Source: an uncultured Desulfobacter sp.
GTDB taxonomy: Bacteria > Desulfobacterota > Desulfobacteria > Desulfobacterales > Desulfobacteraceae
DNA length: 64,000 nucleotides
Direction: 5' to 3'
NCBI RefSeq assembly: GCF_963677125.1
Contig: NZ_OY781882.1
Coordinates: 3,418,501-3,482,500, forward strand
Part shown: one piece after another, positions 50,944 to 59,785 of the stretch
Position numbering within the stretch: the stretch's first letter is position 1
Layout of the letters: every line of letters begins with the position of its first letter
The notes under the pieces: generated by a model
What the model was told of the DNA's origin: nothing
Databases searched by the model: none
The model's input: the letters and a program-made list of their open reading frames with translations, nothing else
Made by a program: the position numbers and the translations under genes

Positions 50944-51744
50944 CTAATTCGCCTCATGGGAAAGCAATTCCGCCGCCTCTTTCACATTCATCCCTTCATG
51001 TATCAAGCCGTAGACCGCTGACAATAACGCGGTGGGGTGCGGGCTTTGCCACACATTTCTCCCCATGACAATGCCTTTGGCACCGCCCTGGAGCGCACCA
51101 TATATCATATTGAGCGTATCAAGATCCGTTTCACATTTGGGCCCGCCGGCAATCATCACCGGCACGGGGCATCCGGCCACGACCTTATCAAAATCGGTTT
51201 CCGTATAATAGGTCTTGATGATATCCGCTCCATGCTCGGCACCAACTCTTGCACCAAGTGCAATAAATTTAGGATCTTTCTTCTTATCTTCATTGACCTT
51301 TCCCAGACCAATAACGCCTAAAAGCGGCATGTCCCATTTTCGGCATTCCGTTGCCATCCGGGCCATACCAATCAGGGTTTCATGCTCATTTACCGAGCCG
51401 ACAAAGGCTGAGGTTGCCATAGCATCCACACCAAGCCGCAAGGCCTCTTCGGCATCTGCGGTTTGACCTTCCCGGGTCAATTCCGGCCCGGCAATGGTGG
51501 CACCGCCGCTGGCACGCAGGATAACCCCCGGATCGCCTGCCGGGTCAAACGCATAGGTATATATACCTTTGGTCATCAACCAGCAATCAACTTTGTCCGT
51601 GGCGTCCAGTGTTCGAATCGTATCGGCAATATCCACAATGCCGGTCATGGCGCCAAGTGCCATGCCGTGATCAACCGCAAGGACCAAAGAACGTCCCGTT
51701 TTTTTATTCAGAATTTTTCTCAGCCGTCTTTCTTTTCCATCCAT
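50944..51744 (-). CDS. DhnA/AroA'-type class I aldolase
   Basis: 266 residues. It matches the DhnA family of class I aldolases: RSLVLAVDHGMALGAM at the start, LRASGGATIAGPELT, VGAEHGADIIKTYYTE with the Schiff-base lysine of the KTYY type, and MIAGGPKCETDLDTL. The best-known role is 2-amino-3,7-dideoxy-D-threo-hept-6-ulosonate synthase, the first step of the archaeal-type route to dehydroquinate, also used by some deltaproteobacteria; LsrF and FBP aldolases are relatives. No dehydroquinate synthase II gene is near. Last gene of the leftward cluster. Confidence 0.85.
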   Translation of the reverse strand: MDGKERRLRKILNKKTGRSLVLAVDHGMALGAMTGIVDIADTIRTLDATDKVDCWLMTKGIYTYAFDPAGDPGVILRASGGATIAGPELTREGQTADAEEALRLGVDAMATSAFVGSVNEHETLIGMARMATECRKWDMPLLGVIGLGKVNEDKKKDPKFIALGARVGAEHGADIIKTYYTETDFDKVVAGCPVPVMIAGGPKCETDLDTLNMIYGALQGGAKGIVMGRNVWQSPHPTALLSAVYGLIHEGMNVKEAAELLSHEAN

Positions 51745-51774
51745 AATTGACGTCCCCTTTCATAAATTAAAATT

Positions 51775-52806
51775 CTAGAATTCGACAATCCCACGAATCA
51801 TTTGCTGATTTTTGGCGCGTTCTACGGCTTCTAAAAACGTATCAAGTGTAAACCGGTCAGTGACGAGGTCATCAACGGTGATTTCATTATTGATAATAAG
51901 CCCAAGGCACTTTTCGAAATCTTTGGGTGATGCCGCAAAGGTTCCGGTTAGATTTATTTCGCAGTAGTGAAGCCATCTTGGATCCACCGAAATTGTGTGG
52001 CCGGCCGGTGGCCCACCAAAAATATTAAATGTACCGCCTTTTCCGGTCAACTGCAAATTTTCCTCAATCACTGAGGGTATGCCTAAAGATGCAATAACAG
52101 CCTGTGCGCCTTTGTTGTCGGTCAGCTTCATGATCGCTTCAATATGATTTGTTTGGGTTGGATTGATGCAATGGTCCGCACCCATCTCTTTGGCAATCGC
52201 CAACCGATCTTCCAGCAAATCAACGACAATCACAACGGCACCCATCCACTTTGCCAGCTTCAGGTGCATCAACCCCATGGGACCGGCCCCCAAAACCACA
52301 ACAACCTGGTCCGCTCCCACCTTACAGGTGGTCAGGGACGCCATAGCGCAGGACAAGGGTTCTGATAAGACCGCTTTATCAAAGGGTACGTCATCGGGAA
52401 TCTTTATGACCCCGCCAATATTCACAATCTCTTTGGGAAGACGCACGTATTCGGCAAACCCACCTTCAATACCGTGTGCCAAACCAAATTCGTGCTCACA
52501 TAAATTATGCTTGTCCCGGCGGCAGTAATAACACTCTCCGCAAACGGCAATGGGATATACCGCCACCCGATCGCCCTTTTGAAACGCCGTAACACCCTCC
52601 CCTAGCTCAAAAACCTCCCCCACCACCTCATGCCCCAAAATGGTGGGCAAATCTTTAGGAAGTCCTTGACCCAGCAAGGTTTTAATGTCGGTGGCGCAAA
52701 TGCCTGATACTTTTGTTTTTACAATCATTTCTCCGGCATTTGCCGTTGGTGTCGGATATTCTTCAATTCGAATATCATTTTTTCCATGGACTACTGCTGC
52801 TTTCAC
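51775..52806 (-). CDS. Zinc-dependent alcohol dehydrogenase
   Basis: 343 residues, medium-chain dehydrogenase. Catalytic zinc ligands Cys in GICATDIKTL and GHEVVGEV; structural zinc cysteines in CGECYYCRRDKHNLCEHE; Rossmann motif VVLGAGPMGLMHLKLA and an acidic VVDLLEDR after it, favouring NAD. Near sorbitol/threonine dehydrogenases; substrate unknown. It lies 30 bases before the aldolase gene and 20 behind the trpF-like gene, so it is part of one operon and may act on the aldolase product. Confidence 0.88.
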   Translation of the reverse strand: MKAAVVHGKNDIRIEEYPTPTANAGEMIVKTKVSGICATDIKTLLGQGLPKDLPTILGHEVVGEVFELGEGVTAFQKGDRVAVYPIAVCGECYYCRRDKHNLCEHEFGLAHGIEGGFAEYVRLPKEIVNIGGVIKIPDDVPFDKAVLSEPLSCAMASLTTCKVGADQVVVVLGAGPMGLMHLKLAKWMGAVVIVVDLLEDRLAIAKEMGADHCINPTQTNHIEAIMKLTDNKGAQAVIASLGIPSVIEENLQLTGKGGTFNIFGGPPAGHTISVDPRWLHYCEINLTGTFAASPKDFEKCLGLIINNEITVDDLVTDRFTLDTFLEAVERAKNQQMIRGIVEF

Positions 52807-52826
52807 GAATGAATTCTCCTAATTTT

Positions 52827-53516
52827 CTATTGCTTACCGCGAATGTTTGCCATCAATGCCGTTAGCTTTGCCGCATCTTTTTTTCCACGGGTCGCTTCCA
52901 CGCCGGAGCATAAATCAATACCGTAGGGGTTAATCTTGTCAATGGCCTCTGCCACATTATCCGGATTGATTCCGCCGGCCAGCCAAATGGGCACCGGACC
53001 CTGAATCGAATCCATCAGTTCCTTAACGATGTCCCAATCCGAAGTAATGCCTGTCCCGCCGAATTTCATCTCCCCCTTAGACAAGGCGGCGGTATCAAAA
53101 AGCAGGGCGTCAACACCGGCCGTCACAGAAGTTTCAACCGTTTGTTGAAAATTTTCTACATCCACCGCTTCACCGGCTTGGGGCAAATGAATCGATTGCC
53201 AGACCTCCACCTCCGGATATGTCTTCTTCAGATATGTAACAAAAGAGGGGTCCGCTAAGCTTAAAAATTGCACGGCAAATGGGTTCAGTTGCTGAATAAG
53301 CGTTTCAACACGCGTTGACGCCATATTGTAAACCAAAGCCACCGGCGGCAGGGACGGAGACGAAAAAAGAGACTTGGCCGTTTCAATAGTCAAAGATCTC
53401 GGGGAAAAATCAACCTCCACCACCACGCCGAAAAAATCAGCCCCTGCATCGGCAGTCATTTGGGCATCTTCCACATTGGTGGTACCGCAAATTTTGACTT
53501 TGTAACCACGTGTCAT
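52827..53516 (-). CDS. Phosphoribosylanthranilate isomerase (TrpF)-like protein
   Basis: 229 residues from ATG 53516, with AAGGA seven bases upstream. TrpF pattern: YKVKICGTTNVEDAQ, GADFFGVVVE, DALLFDTAALSKG, IWLAGGINPDNVAEAI, and YGIDLCSGVEATRGKKD. The catalytic Cys (KICG) and Asp (LLFDT) positions are there. TrpF performs the Amadori rearrangement of phosphoribosylanthranilate; here, away from trp genes and next to a beta-RFAP-synthase-like gene, it may act on a related aminobenzoate ribotide. A genuine trpF cannot be excluded. Confidence 0.8.
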   Translation of the reverse strand: MTRGYKVKICGTTNVEDAQMTADAGADFFGVVVEVDFSPRSLTIETAKSLFSSPSLPPVALVYNMASTRVETLIQQLNPFAVQFLSLADPSFVTYLKKTYPEVEVWQSIHLPQAGEAVDVENFQQTVETSVTAGVDALLFDTAALSKGEMKFGGTGITSDWDIVKELMDSIQGPVPIWLAGGINPDNVAEAIDKINPYGIDLCSGVEATRGKKDAAKLTALMANIRGKQ

Positions 53517-53520
53517 AAGA

Positions 53521-54735
53521 CTATCCTTGAAGCCAGGTGTCATTTATAAATGTTCTTTCAACCCCGTTTTCCGTGATCGTGCCACCAACATTGTCAACTT
53601 CGGTTTCAATAATGCGCGAGTCTGAAATATTTTTAGCCTTAAGGTATTTCAGTGCCCGATCATAGGCGTCCTGATTTCTGGTCAAGGCATACACCGTGGG
53701 GCCGACGGAACTCATACCGGCAACCTCAATCCCCATTTCCCGGAACGCATTAATATAACTGTATATTGGGGTGCCATAAGCCCCGTGTTGTTCACACTCG
53801 GCCCGTTTGGATCCCATATGTGTCAATTCAAAGAGGGCATCACCCATCTTTTTAAGATCATTGCGGATCATTGCGGGAATCATGTCCATCAGAACAATTT
53901 GCGCCTTGGCACCGACCTGAAGCGCATCCAAAGTTCTTGCCCGTCTCATTAAAAGCTCAACTTCGGATTCGGCAGCAGTTTCAACGCCTTTAAATTCGTC
54001 CTCCAGACTATCAACCTCCGGTATGAACATCAGCACCTTGGTATCCGGCAGTGCCACACGCTGGACCAGCACCAGATCATCACTGGCCACCACCCAGCCG
54101 CCGTTGATACTCACCATGGCACCGATACCGGTTTCAAAGGCCGGCAGCAGATATTGTTCATTCACAGGGCTTTCCTCACAGGAGTGAAACCCCATAATCC
54201 GCCTCAGCTCCCATCCATGAAAGGGCCTGCCCAGGACTTCATTCATACCGATACACACGGCGCACATACTGCCGATGGACGAGCCAAGCCCCACATGTCG
54301 GCGCTTATGATCCTGGAGTTCTATTTCAAACCCGCCGTGATATCCCAACAGTTTCCTAAAAATATGCCCATAATGCGCCACGATCAACTGCCGCTCACCT
54401 GTGGTTCGAATAACCGGCTCGGGAATCGACTTTACTTTCGCATAAAAATAAACACCGATACTCACACCAAGGCCGCCGCCCCCCGGGCGATTCAAATTAA
54501 ACCGATTCATATCAAACACGTTAAGATGAAGCCTTGCCGGAACCTTGACCTCGACTTCCCTTACCTCGACTTCCCCAACCTCTCGTGGATCAAGGTTCAT
54601 CTTCTCATAGGAATGAATAAATCTTTCGTCACCCGGCTCAAACTCCTCCAACACCGTGGTCACTTTATCAAATCGGCCGCCTACAATATCAATCTCGACC
54701 TTCTGCTTTTGCTGTGTTTCCTTCTGACTGTCCAT
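53521..54735 (-). CDS. GHMP kinase-fold protein, beta-RFAP synthase-like
   Basis: 404 residues from ATG 54735, with AGGGGAA before it (a longer frame to 54846 has no signal). GHMP fold: VPARLHLNVFDMNRFNLNRP near the start, the ATP/phosphate loop HVGLGSSIGSMCAV, and a C-terminal GMSSVGPTVYALTRN. These match the family of 4-(beta-ribofuranosyl)aminobenzene 5'-phosphate synthases, which join 4-aminobenzoate and PRPP in methanopterin synthesis. Bacterial members outside methylotrophs are mostly uncharacterised. First gene of a four-gene operon. Confidence 0.75.
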   Translation of the reverse strand: MDSQKETQQKQKVEIDIVGGRFDKVTTVLEEFEPGDERFIHSYEKMNLDPREVGEVEVREVEVKVPARLHLNVFDMNRFNLNRPGGGGLGVSIGVYFYAKVKSIPEPVIRTTGERQLIVAHYGHIFRKLLGYHGGFEIELQDHKRRHVGLGSSIGSMCAVCIGMNEVLGRPFHGWELRRIMGFHSCEESPVNEQYLLPAFETGIGAMVSINGGWVVASDDLVLVQRVALPDTKVLMFIPEVDSLEDEFKGVETAAESEVELLMRRARTLDALQVGAKAQIVLMDMIPAMIRNDLKKMGDALFELTHMGSKRAECEQHGAYGTPIYSYINAFREMGIEVAGMSSVGPTVYALTRNQDAYDRALKYLKAKNISDSRIIETEVDNVGGTITENGVERTFINDTWLQG

Positions 54736-54765
54736 TCGGTTCCCCTTTGCTTGAAAATCGTTAAT

Positions 54766-54809
54766 TAGGCTGTCAAAATTTCGGTTGTAAAAATATAGGC
54801 TGTCAAAAT
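54766..54809. repeat. Direct repeat TAGGCTGTCAAAAT, 30 bases apart
   Basis: The 14-base unit occurs at 54766-54779 and 54796-54809, with a partial third (AGGCGGTCAGC) at 54810. It lies 31-75 bases before the GHMP gene; on the minus strand each unit contains TTGACA. Looks like a regulator site or tandem promoters. Confidence 0.5.
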
Positions 54810-55221
54810 AGGCGGTCAGCATACTTAAATAGATAAACCTCGTCAAGGCACCTCATTGCCGCCCAAAGCAATGGATATTACTTGCATTATGGCAACGATC
54901 TTGAGTGGCACCCACGAATTGTAACTGCATTTTTTAAACAGAAAAACCCACATTGTTCAATTTCCTATTGGCTCATTTCCCAATGATCATCGACTGGCGA
55001 TCAAAATTTAGTTGACGATCGCAATTTTTACCAGGGCGAAATTTCATCAATTCATTTGAATACACCCAATGGTGTCTACACATAGGAATGAACGCATTCA
55101 AATCCTGAACAATCTTTGCTGTTCATAAGTACAGAGAAAAGATCAAAGGCAAAACACAAGAGGATGGTTAATCGTTGTACCTACACTTTTTTGCGGCAAT
55201 AGATTTATTGACCAATCAACT

Positions 55222-55255
55222 ATCAGCAGATTGTGATTCGACAATATCTGCTGAT
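55222..55255. repeat. Inverted repeat ATCAGCAGA
   Basis: ATCAGCAGA-TTGT pairs with ACAA-TA-TCTGCTGAT around GATTCG, with a two-base bulge. Isolated in gene-poor DNA. Confidence 0.5.
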
Positions 55256-55544
55256 CATATACTTGCACTCACTGTAAGCAACAGAACACAACATCATGAA
55301 AAAATAATCGCATGGACATCTAGTGAAGCTATTTTTTTTAGTTAAAATTTATGTCCGAATAAGAAGAATAAAAATTTTGCAAATCTCAAAAAACACGTCG
55401 GGTTTCTTTCCTGGGAAGAGGCCCCCTCAGGCCCGCTCCCCGAAAAGAATGCAACATTTAAATGTAACGCAATAAGTTGTTCAACTACTTTTTTGGTTTG
55501 TTGCAAGACCGGAATACCCCGTCAGAGCAATACGCGTTAAACGG

Positions 55545-56540
55545 TCATACCTCGAGAATAATCTTACCAACATGCGCTGCGCTTTCCATAAGCCGATGAG
55601 CATCTGCAGCCTGCTCCAAGGGAAATATTTTGTGGACATTCGGTTTGATTTTCCCTGCCTCAATCACCGGCCATACCTTCTCCCTGAGCTGTGCCGCAAT
55701 TTCAGATTTGGAGGCATCCGGACGGCTGCGCAAGGTGGAGCCCGTGAAAAGGAGACGTTTCAGCATGATGGGCATCAGATTGATCTCGACTTTTGAGCCC
55801 TTGTTAAATGCAATCTGAACGATGCGTCCATCCGGCGCCGACGCCTTGATATTGCGTGCAATGTAGTCTCCGCCGACAATATCGAGAATGACATTGGCGC
55901 CCTTGACTTCATCTCTAATAACTTCAACAAAATCTTCCTTGTTGTAGTCAATCACCCGGTCGGCGCCGAACCCCTTACAGGCTTCACATCGTTCTGCGGG
56001 ACTGTCGGTGGCATAAACCTTTGAGCCGAAAGCTTTTGCAAGCATGATGGCCGTTGAGCCGATACCGCCGGAACCGCCGTGAATAAGAATGGTTTCCCCT
56101 TCTTTGAGTCCTGCCCCCATGAATATATTGCTCCAAACCGTGAAAAACGTCTCGGGAATCCCAGCGGCTTCCACCAAACTCAAGCCTTTTGGAATCGGCA
56201 GGCAATGGGGCGCATGAACGGCACAATACTCGGCATAACCGCCACCGTTGGTCAGGGCACAGACCTGGTCTCCCACAGCCCAATCCTTGACATCGCTGCC
56301 AACGGCAACAATGCTTCCTGTGATCTCCAGACCCAGAAGGTCCGATGCGCCCTTTGGCGGCGGATAAAGCCCTTTACGCTGAACTATATCTGGTCCGTTT
56401 ACACCGGTTGCCGCCACCTTGATCAGCACCTCGTCCGGTTTCGGCTGGGGCACAGGCCTGCTTCCCACAATAAGGGCCTCGGGACCGCCCGGTTCTTTAA
56501 TTTCAATCACTTTCATCTGTTCCGGTAATGTGGATGTCAT
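55545..56540 (-). CDS. NAD(P)H:quinone oxidoreductase, zinc-free MDR type
   Basis: 331 residues. Quinone oxidoreductase pattern (PIG3/QorA type): VNGPDIVQRKGLYPPPKGAS, ITGSIVAVGSDVKDWAVGD, ETFFTVWSNIFMGAGLKEGE and the dinucleotide motif LIHGGSGGIGSTAIMLAKAF. No zinc-binding cysteine clusters. Cytosolic reductase of quinones or enones using NADPH. Single gene, facing away from radA. Confidence 0.9.
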   Translation of the reverse strand: MTSTLPEQMKVIEIKEPGGPEALIVGSRPVPQPKPDEVLIKVAATGVNGPDIVQRKGLYPPPKGASDLLGLEITGSIVAVGSDVKDWAVGDQVCALTNGGGYAEYCAVHAPHCLPIPKGLSLVEAAGIPETFFTVWSNIFMGAGLKEGETILIHGGSGGIGSTAIMLAKAFGSKVYATDSPAERCEACKGFGADRVIDYNKEDFVEVIRDEVKGANVILDIVGGDYIARNIKASAPDGRIVQIAFNKGSKVEINLMPIMLKRLLFTGSTLRSRPDASKSEIAAQLREKVWPVIEAGKIKPNVHKIFPLEQAADAHRLMESAAHVGKIILEV

Positions 56541-56855
56541 CGCTGATTTCCTCCATCGTAAATGATTATGAGCTTAGGTCCTTCAAATATCGTCAGGCTT
56601 TTTGTAAATGGTACCGGGATTAAAATTCTCCCGTTCACGTTATAATTTAACTTAAGTATCAGGTCAAACCATAAAAAAAAGGTGAGCAGATCAAGGGGCT
56701 GATGTTGTCATTGAACCTTTTTAAATAATTATCCGGCCCCTCAATATTTTGCCCAACTTGGAAAGCAAGAATCCATTCAAAATGATCCGTCCTTGATAGA
56801 GACAGGATATCATGGTATATTCACCCGATTTTCAATCAGTTGGACAAAATAAACC
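56541..56855. other. Divergent intergenic region qor-radA
   Basis: 315 bases between diverging genes. TATAAT at 56641-56646 could be the -10 of a rightward promoter for radA, but the matching -35 is poor. No other structure was seen. Confidence 0.35.
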
Positions 56856-58199
56856 GTGGCAAAAAAAAAAGACAAAACCATATTCCGCTGTAAAACCTGC
56901 GGCACACAGACGCCTAAATGGATGGGACAATGCCCGGACTGTGGCGACTGGGACAGCCTTGTGGAAGAGACCCTGGTGGCCCGGACCCCGGGTGTGGCAG
57001 GTGCGGGCCGACCAGCCATTGCCGCAAAACCCGTACCCATCGAATCCGTGGAGACGGGTACCGCCCTGCGCATGGGCACCGGCATCAATGAATTTGACCG
57101 GGTTCTAGGCGGCGGCATTGTAAGCGGCTCTCTGGTACTCATCGGCGGAGACCCCGGGATCGGAAAATCCACACTTATGCTCCAGGTATTGTCCACCCTG
57201 GCAAAGGCAGGGAAAAAATGCCTGTATGTATCCGGTGAAGAATCCATCGGCCAGATTTCCATGCGGGGAAAACGCCTGGGCTCCATGGGCAGTTCTTTAT
57301 TTGTGGTATCGGAAACCGATCTTGAGGCAATTCTTGCCATGGCCGAAAAAGATCAATATGACGCCATGGTTGTGGATTCCATCCAAACGGTATTTCATCC
57401 CCAAGTCACGTCTACGCCGGGCAGCATCACCCAAATCAGAGAAGCATCCATGCAGTTCATGCGCCTGTCCAAAACCATTGGGCTTCCCATTTTTCTTGTG
57501 GGGCATGTCACCAAAGGCGGTGCCATTGCAGGCCCCAGAATCATGGAGCACATGGTGGACACGGTACTCTATTTTGAAGGGGATAAAAACCACATTTTCC
57601 GAATTCTTCGAGCCGTGAAAAATCGTTTCGGATCCACCAATGAGATCGGGGTGTTTGAAATGCGGGACCAGGGCTTAACCCAGGTACCGAATCCTTCGGC
57701 TGTTTTTTTGTCTGAGCGGGCCCAGGTGGCCCCGGGATCTGTGGTTACGGCCAGCATGGAGGGCTCCCGCCCCATTCTGGTGGAGATCCAGGGTCTGGTA
57801 TCCACCTCCGGCTTAGGTACGCCCCGTCGGACAGTGCTGGGCCTGGACAGCAACCGCGTGGCCCTGATTGTGGCGGTGATGGAAAAACGCCTGGGCATGA
57901 ATCTGGCCGGTCTGGACATTTTTATGAATGTCACAGGCGGGGTCCGCATCACCGAACCTTCGGCAGATCTGGCCATTGCAGCGGCGCTTGCCTCAAGCTT
58001 TCTGGACCGTCCCGTACACAAGGAGACCACCCTGATCGGCGAGATCGGCCTTACCGGCGAGATACGGGCGGTAAGCCATGCCCAGGCCAGAATCAAAGAA
58101 GCCGCAAAAATGGGATTCACCCGCTGTCTTGTGCCTACGGCCACCATGAAGCAATTATCAAAAATCAAAGGCATGGCCATTGAAAGCGTCAGTTTTTAA
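56856..58199 (+). CDS. radA: DNA repair protein RadA
   Basis: 447 residues from GTG 56856. N-terminal C4 zinc finger (CKTCGTQTPKWMGQCPDCGDW region, C-x2-C and C-x2-C), RecA-like core with Walker A GDPGIGKST, the RadA motif KNRFGSTNEIG, and a C-terminal Lon-protease-like domain (PSADLAIAAALASSF, GEIGLTGEIRAV). RadA promotes branch migration and processing of recombination intermediates. Likely an operon with rlmE and yebC, which follow closely. Confidence 0.97.
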   Translation: MAKKKDKTIFRCKTCGTQTPKWMGQCPDCGDWDSLVEETLVARTPGVAGAGRPAIAAKPVPIESVETGTALRMGTGINEFDRVLGGGIVSGSLVLIGGDPGIGKSTLMLQVLSTLAKAGKKCLYVSGEESIGQISMRGKRLGSMGSSLFVVSETDLEAILAMAEKDQYDAMVVDSIQTVFHPQVTSTPGSITQIREASMQFMRLSKTIGLPIFLVGHVTKGGAIAGPRIMEHMVDTVLYFEGDKNHIFRILRAVKNRFGSTNEIGVFEMRDQGLTQVPNPSAVFLSERAQVAPGSVVTASMEGSRPILVEIQGLVSTSGLGTPRRTVLGLDSNRVALIVAVMEKRLGMNLAGLDIFMNVTGGVRITEPSADLAIAAALASSFLDRPVHKETTLIGEIGLTGEIRAVSHAQARIKEAAKMGFTRCLVPTATMKQLSKIKGMAIESVSF

Positions 58200-58220
58200 G
58201 GGATGCCGTGGAGGTTTTAT

Positions 58221-58865
58221 TTGAAGGGTAAAAAAAAACAGGCAAAAGGAACCAAGCCGGCTAAAAAGGGAGGCAGAAGCGGCCAATGGGCAGACCACCT
58301 CACGCAAAAGGCCAAATCCATGGGGTACCCTGCCCGCTCGGTGTTTAAACTTGAAGATATTCAAAACAGATTTCAGGTCATTAAAAAAGGGGATACCGTA
58401 CTTGATCTTGGTTGCTCGCCGGGTTCCTGGACCCTTTATGCCGCAAAGCTTGTGGGTAACCAGGGACGCGTGCTCGGCATTGATTTAAAACCTGTGGAAA
58501 CAAAACTGCCGCCCAATGCGGCAACCATCCAGGACGATATTCTTAACCCCGAAGACCCGGCTTTTATAGAGGCCCATGCAGGCACCTTTAACGCCGTGAT
58601 CAGTGACATGGCCCCGGCCACCACGGGCAGAAAGGATGTGGATGCCATCCGCTCTGTCGAACTGTGCCGCATGGCCCTTGACACGGCCTTGAAAAATTTG
58701 GCTTTTCAGGGTAATTTTGTGTGTAAAATTTTTCAAGGAACCGACTTTAAAACGTTTGAGCAGGAAGTGAAGGCAGCATTTAAGGATTGCCGGGTGTTTA
58801 AGCCCGAAAGCTGCAGAAAACAAAGCAAAGAAATTTATATAATAGGCAAAGAAAAGATAAAATAA
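58221..58865 (+). CDS. rlmE: 23S rRNA (uridine-2'-O-)methyltransferase RlmE
   Basis: 214 residues. TTG 58221 is preferred as start because GGAGG stands six bases before it; ATG 58203 is in frame but has no signal. SAM motif DLGCSPGSWTLYAAKLVG, catalytic K-D-K-E residues seen in SVFKLEDI, ISDMAPATTG, FVCKIFQG and near the C-terminal ESCRKQSKEIYI. It methylates U2552 of 23S rRNA. Placed between radA and yebC, 13 bases before the latter. Confidence 0.93.
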   Translation: MKGKKKQAKGTKPAKKGGRSGQWADHLTQKAKSMGYPARSVFKLEDIQNRFQVIKKGDTVLDLGCSPGSWTLYAAKLVGNQGRVLGIDLKPVETKLPPNAATIQDDILNPEDPAFIEAHAGTFNAVISDMAPATTGRKDVDAIRSVELCRMALDTALKNLAFQGNFVCKIFQGTDFKTFEQEVKAAFKDCRVFKPESCRKQSKEIYIIGKEKIK

Positions 58866-58878
58866 GGAGGCAATATCC

Positions 58879-59622
58879 ATGTCAGGACATAGCAAATGGT
58901 CGACCATCAAACACAAGAAAGGTGCGGCCGACAAAAAACGGGCAAAGATATTTACCAAACTGATCAAGGAGATTACAGTCGCTGCCCGTATGGGCGGGGG
59001 TGATCCAAACGCCAATCCCCGTCTGCGCCATGCCATTGACTCGGCCAAAGCCCAGAATATGCCCAAGGACAATGTGGATCGGGCCATTAAAAAGGGTACC
59101 GGCGACATGGACGGGGTCAATTACGAAGAGATCATATATGAAGGGTATGGACCCGGCGGCGTGGCGGTGATGGTGGAATGTCTCACGGACAATAAAAACC
59201 GGACCATTGCCGATGTCAGATATATCTTTAACAAGGCAGGCGGCAATGTGGGAACCGACGGCTGCGTGGCCTGGATGTTTGATAAAAAAGGCGTAATTAC
59301 CGTTGCCAAGGAAAATTCAGACGAAGACACCCTCATGGAAGTGGCCATTGATGCCGGAGCCGAAGATATCAAGGACGAAGGAGAGAGCTTTGATGTGCTC
59401 ACCGCACCCGAGGATTTTGATGCGGTCAAAGATGCCATTGACGGTGCGGAAATCACCTATGAGGTGGCTGAAATCTCCATGGTTCCCCAGAACACCACAG
59501 CCGTATCGGGAAAAGAAGCCGAGCAGATGATCAAATTTATGGAAGCCCTGGACGATTGTGATGATATCCAAAATTTTTATACCAACGCGGATATCCCGGA
59601 CGAGGCTTTTGACGCGATGTAA
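58879..59622 (+). CDS. YebC/PmpR family protein
   Basis: 247 residues, normal length. It starts MSGHSKWSTIKHKKGAADKK, the family hallmark, and continues with NMPKDNVDRAIKKGTGD and GYGPGGVAVMVE. The family was annotated as transcriptional regulators; recent work on relatives links it to translation of proline-rich stretches. AAGGAGG precedes ATG 58879. Terminated by the hairpin at 59649. Confidence 0.95.
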   Translation: MSGHSKWSTIKHKKGAADKKRAKIFTKLIKEITVAARMGGGDPNANPRLRHAIDSAKAQNMPKDNVDRAIKKGTGDMDGVNYEEIIYEGYGPGGVAVMVECLTDNKNRTIADVRYIFNKAGGNVGTDGCVAWMFDKKGVITVAKENSDEDTLMEVAIDAGAEDIKDEGESFDVLTAPEDFDAVKDAIDGAEITYEVAEISMVPQNTTAVSGKEAEQMIKFMEALDDCDDIQNFYTNADIPDEAFDAM

Positions 59623-59648
59623 TTTGTTCTTAAGATGAAATAACAATG

Positions 59649-59689
59649 AAAGGGTCGCTTTGTGTAGCATGCCGACCCTTTTTTTTTCA
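59649..59689 (+). terminator. Rho-independent terminator after yebC
   Basis: AAGGGTCG pairs with CGACCCTT over a 16-base loop and is followed by a run of T. Confidence 0.85.
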
Positions 59690-59785
59690 AGCATTAAAAT
59701 AAAATTTATATAAAATTCAAATTGTTATATCTATTCTAATGTGTTAGAATAGATTCAAATAAAAGAAAAATAATAGCAGGTGGTC

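Larger units (their letters stand above)
54736..55544. other. 809-base gene-poor region
   Basis: AT-rich, no convincing frame. It holds the direct repeats at 54766-54809, probably the promoter region of the GHMP operon, and the hairpin at 55222-55255. The rest shows only short closed frames. Confidence 0.45.
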
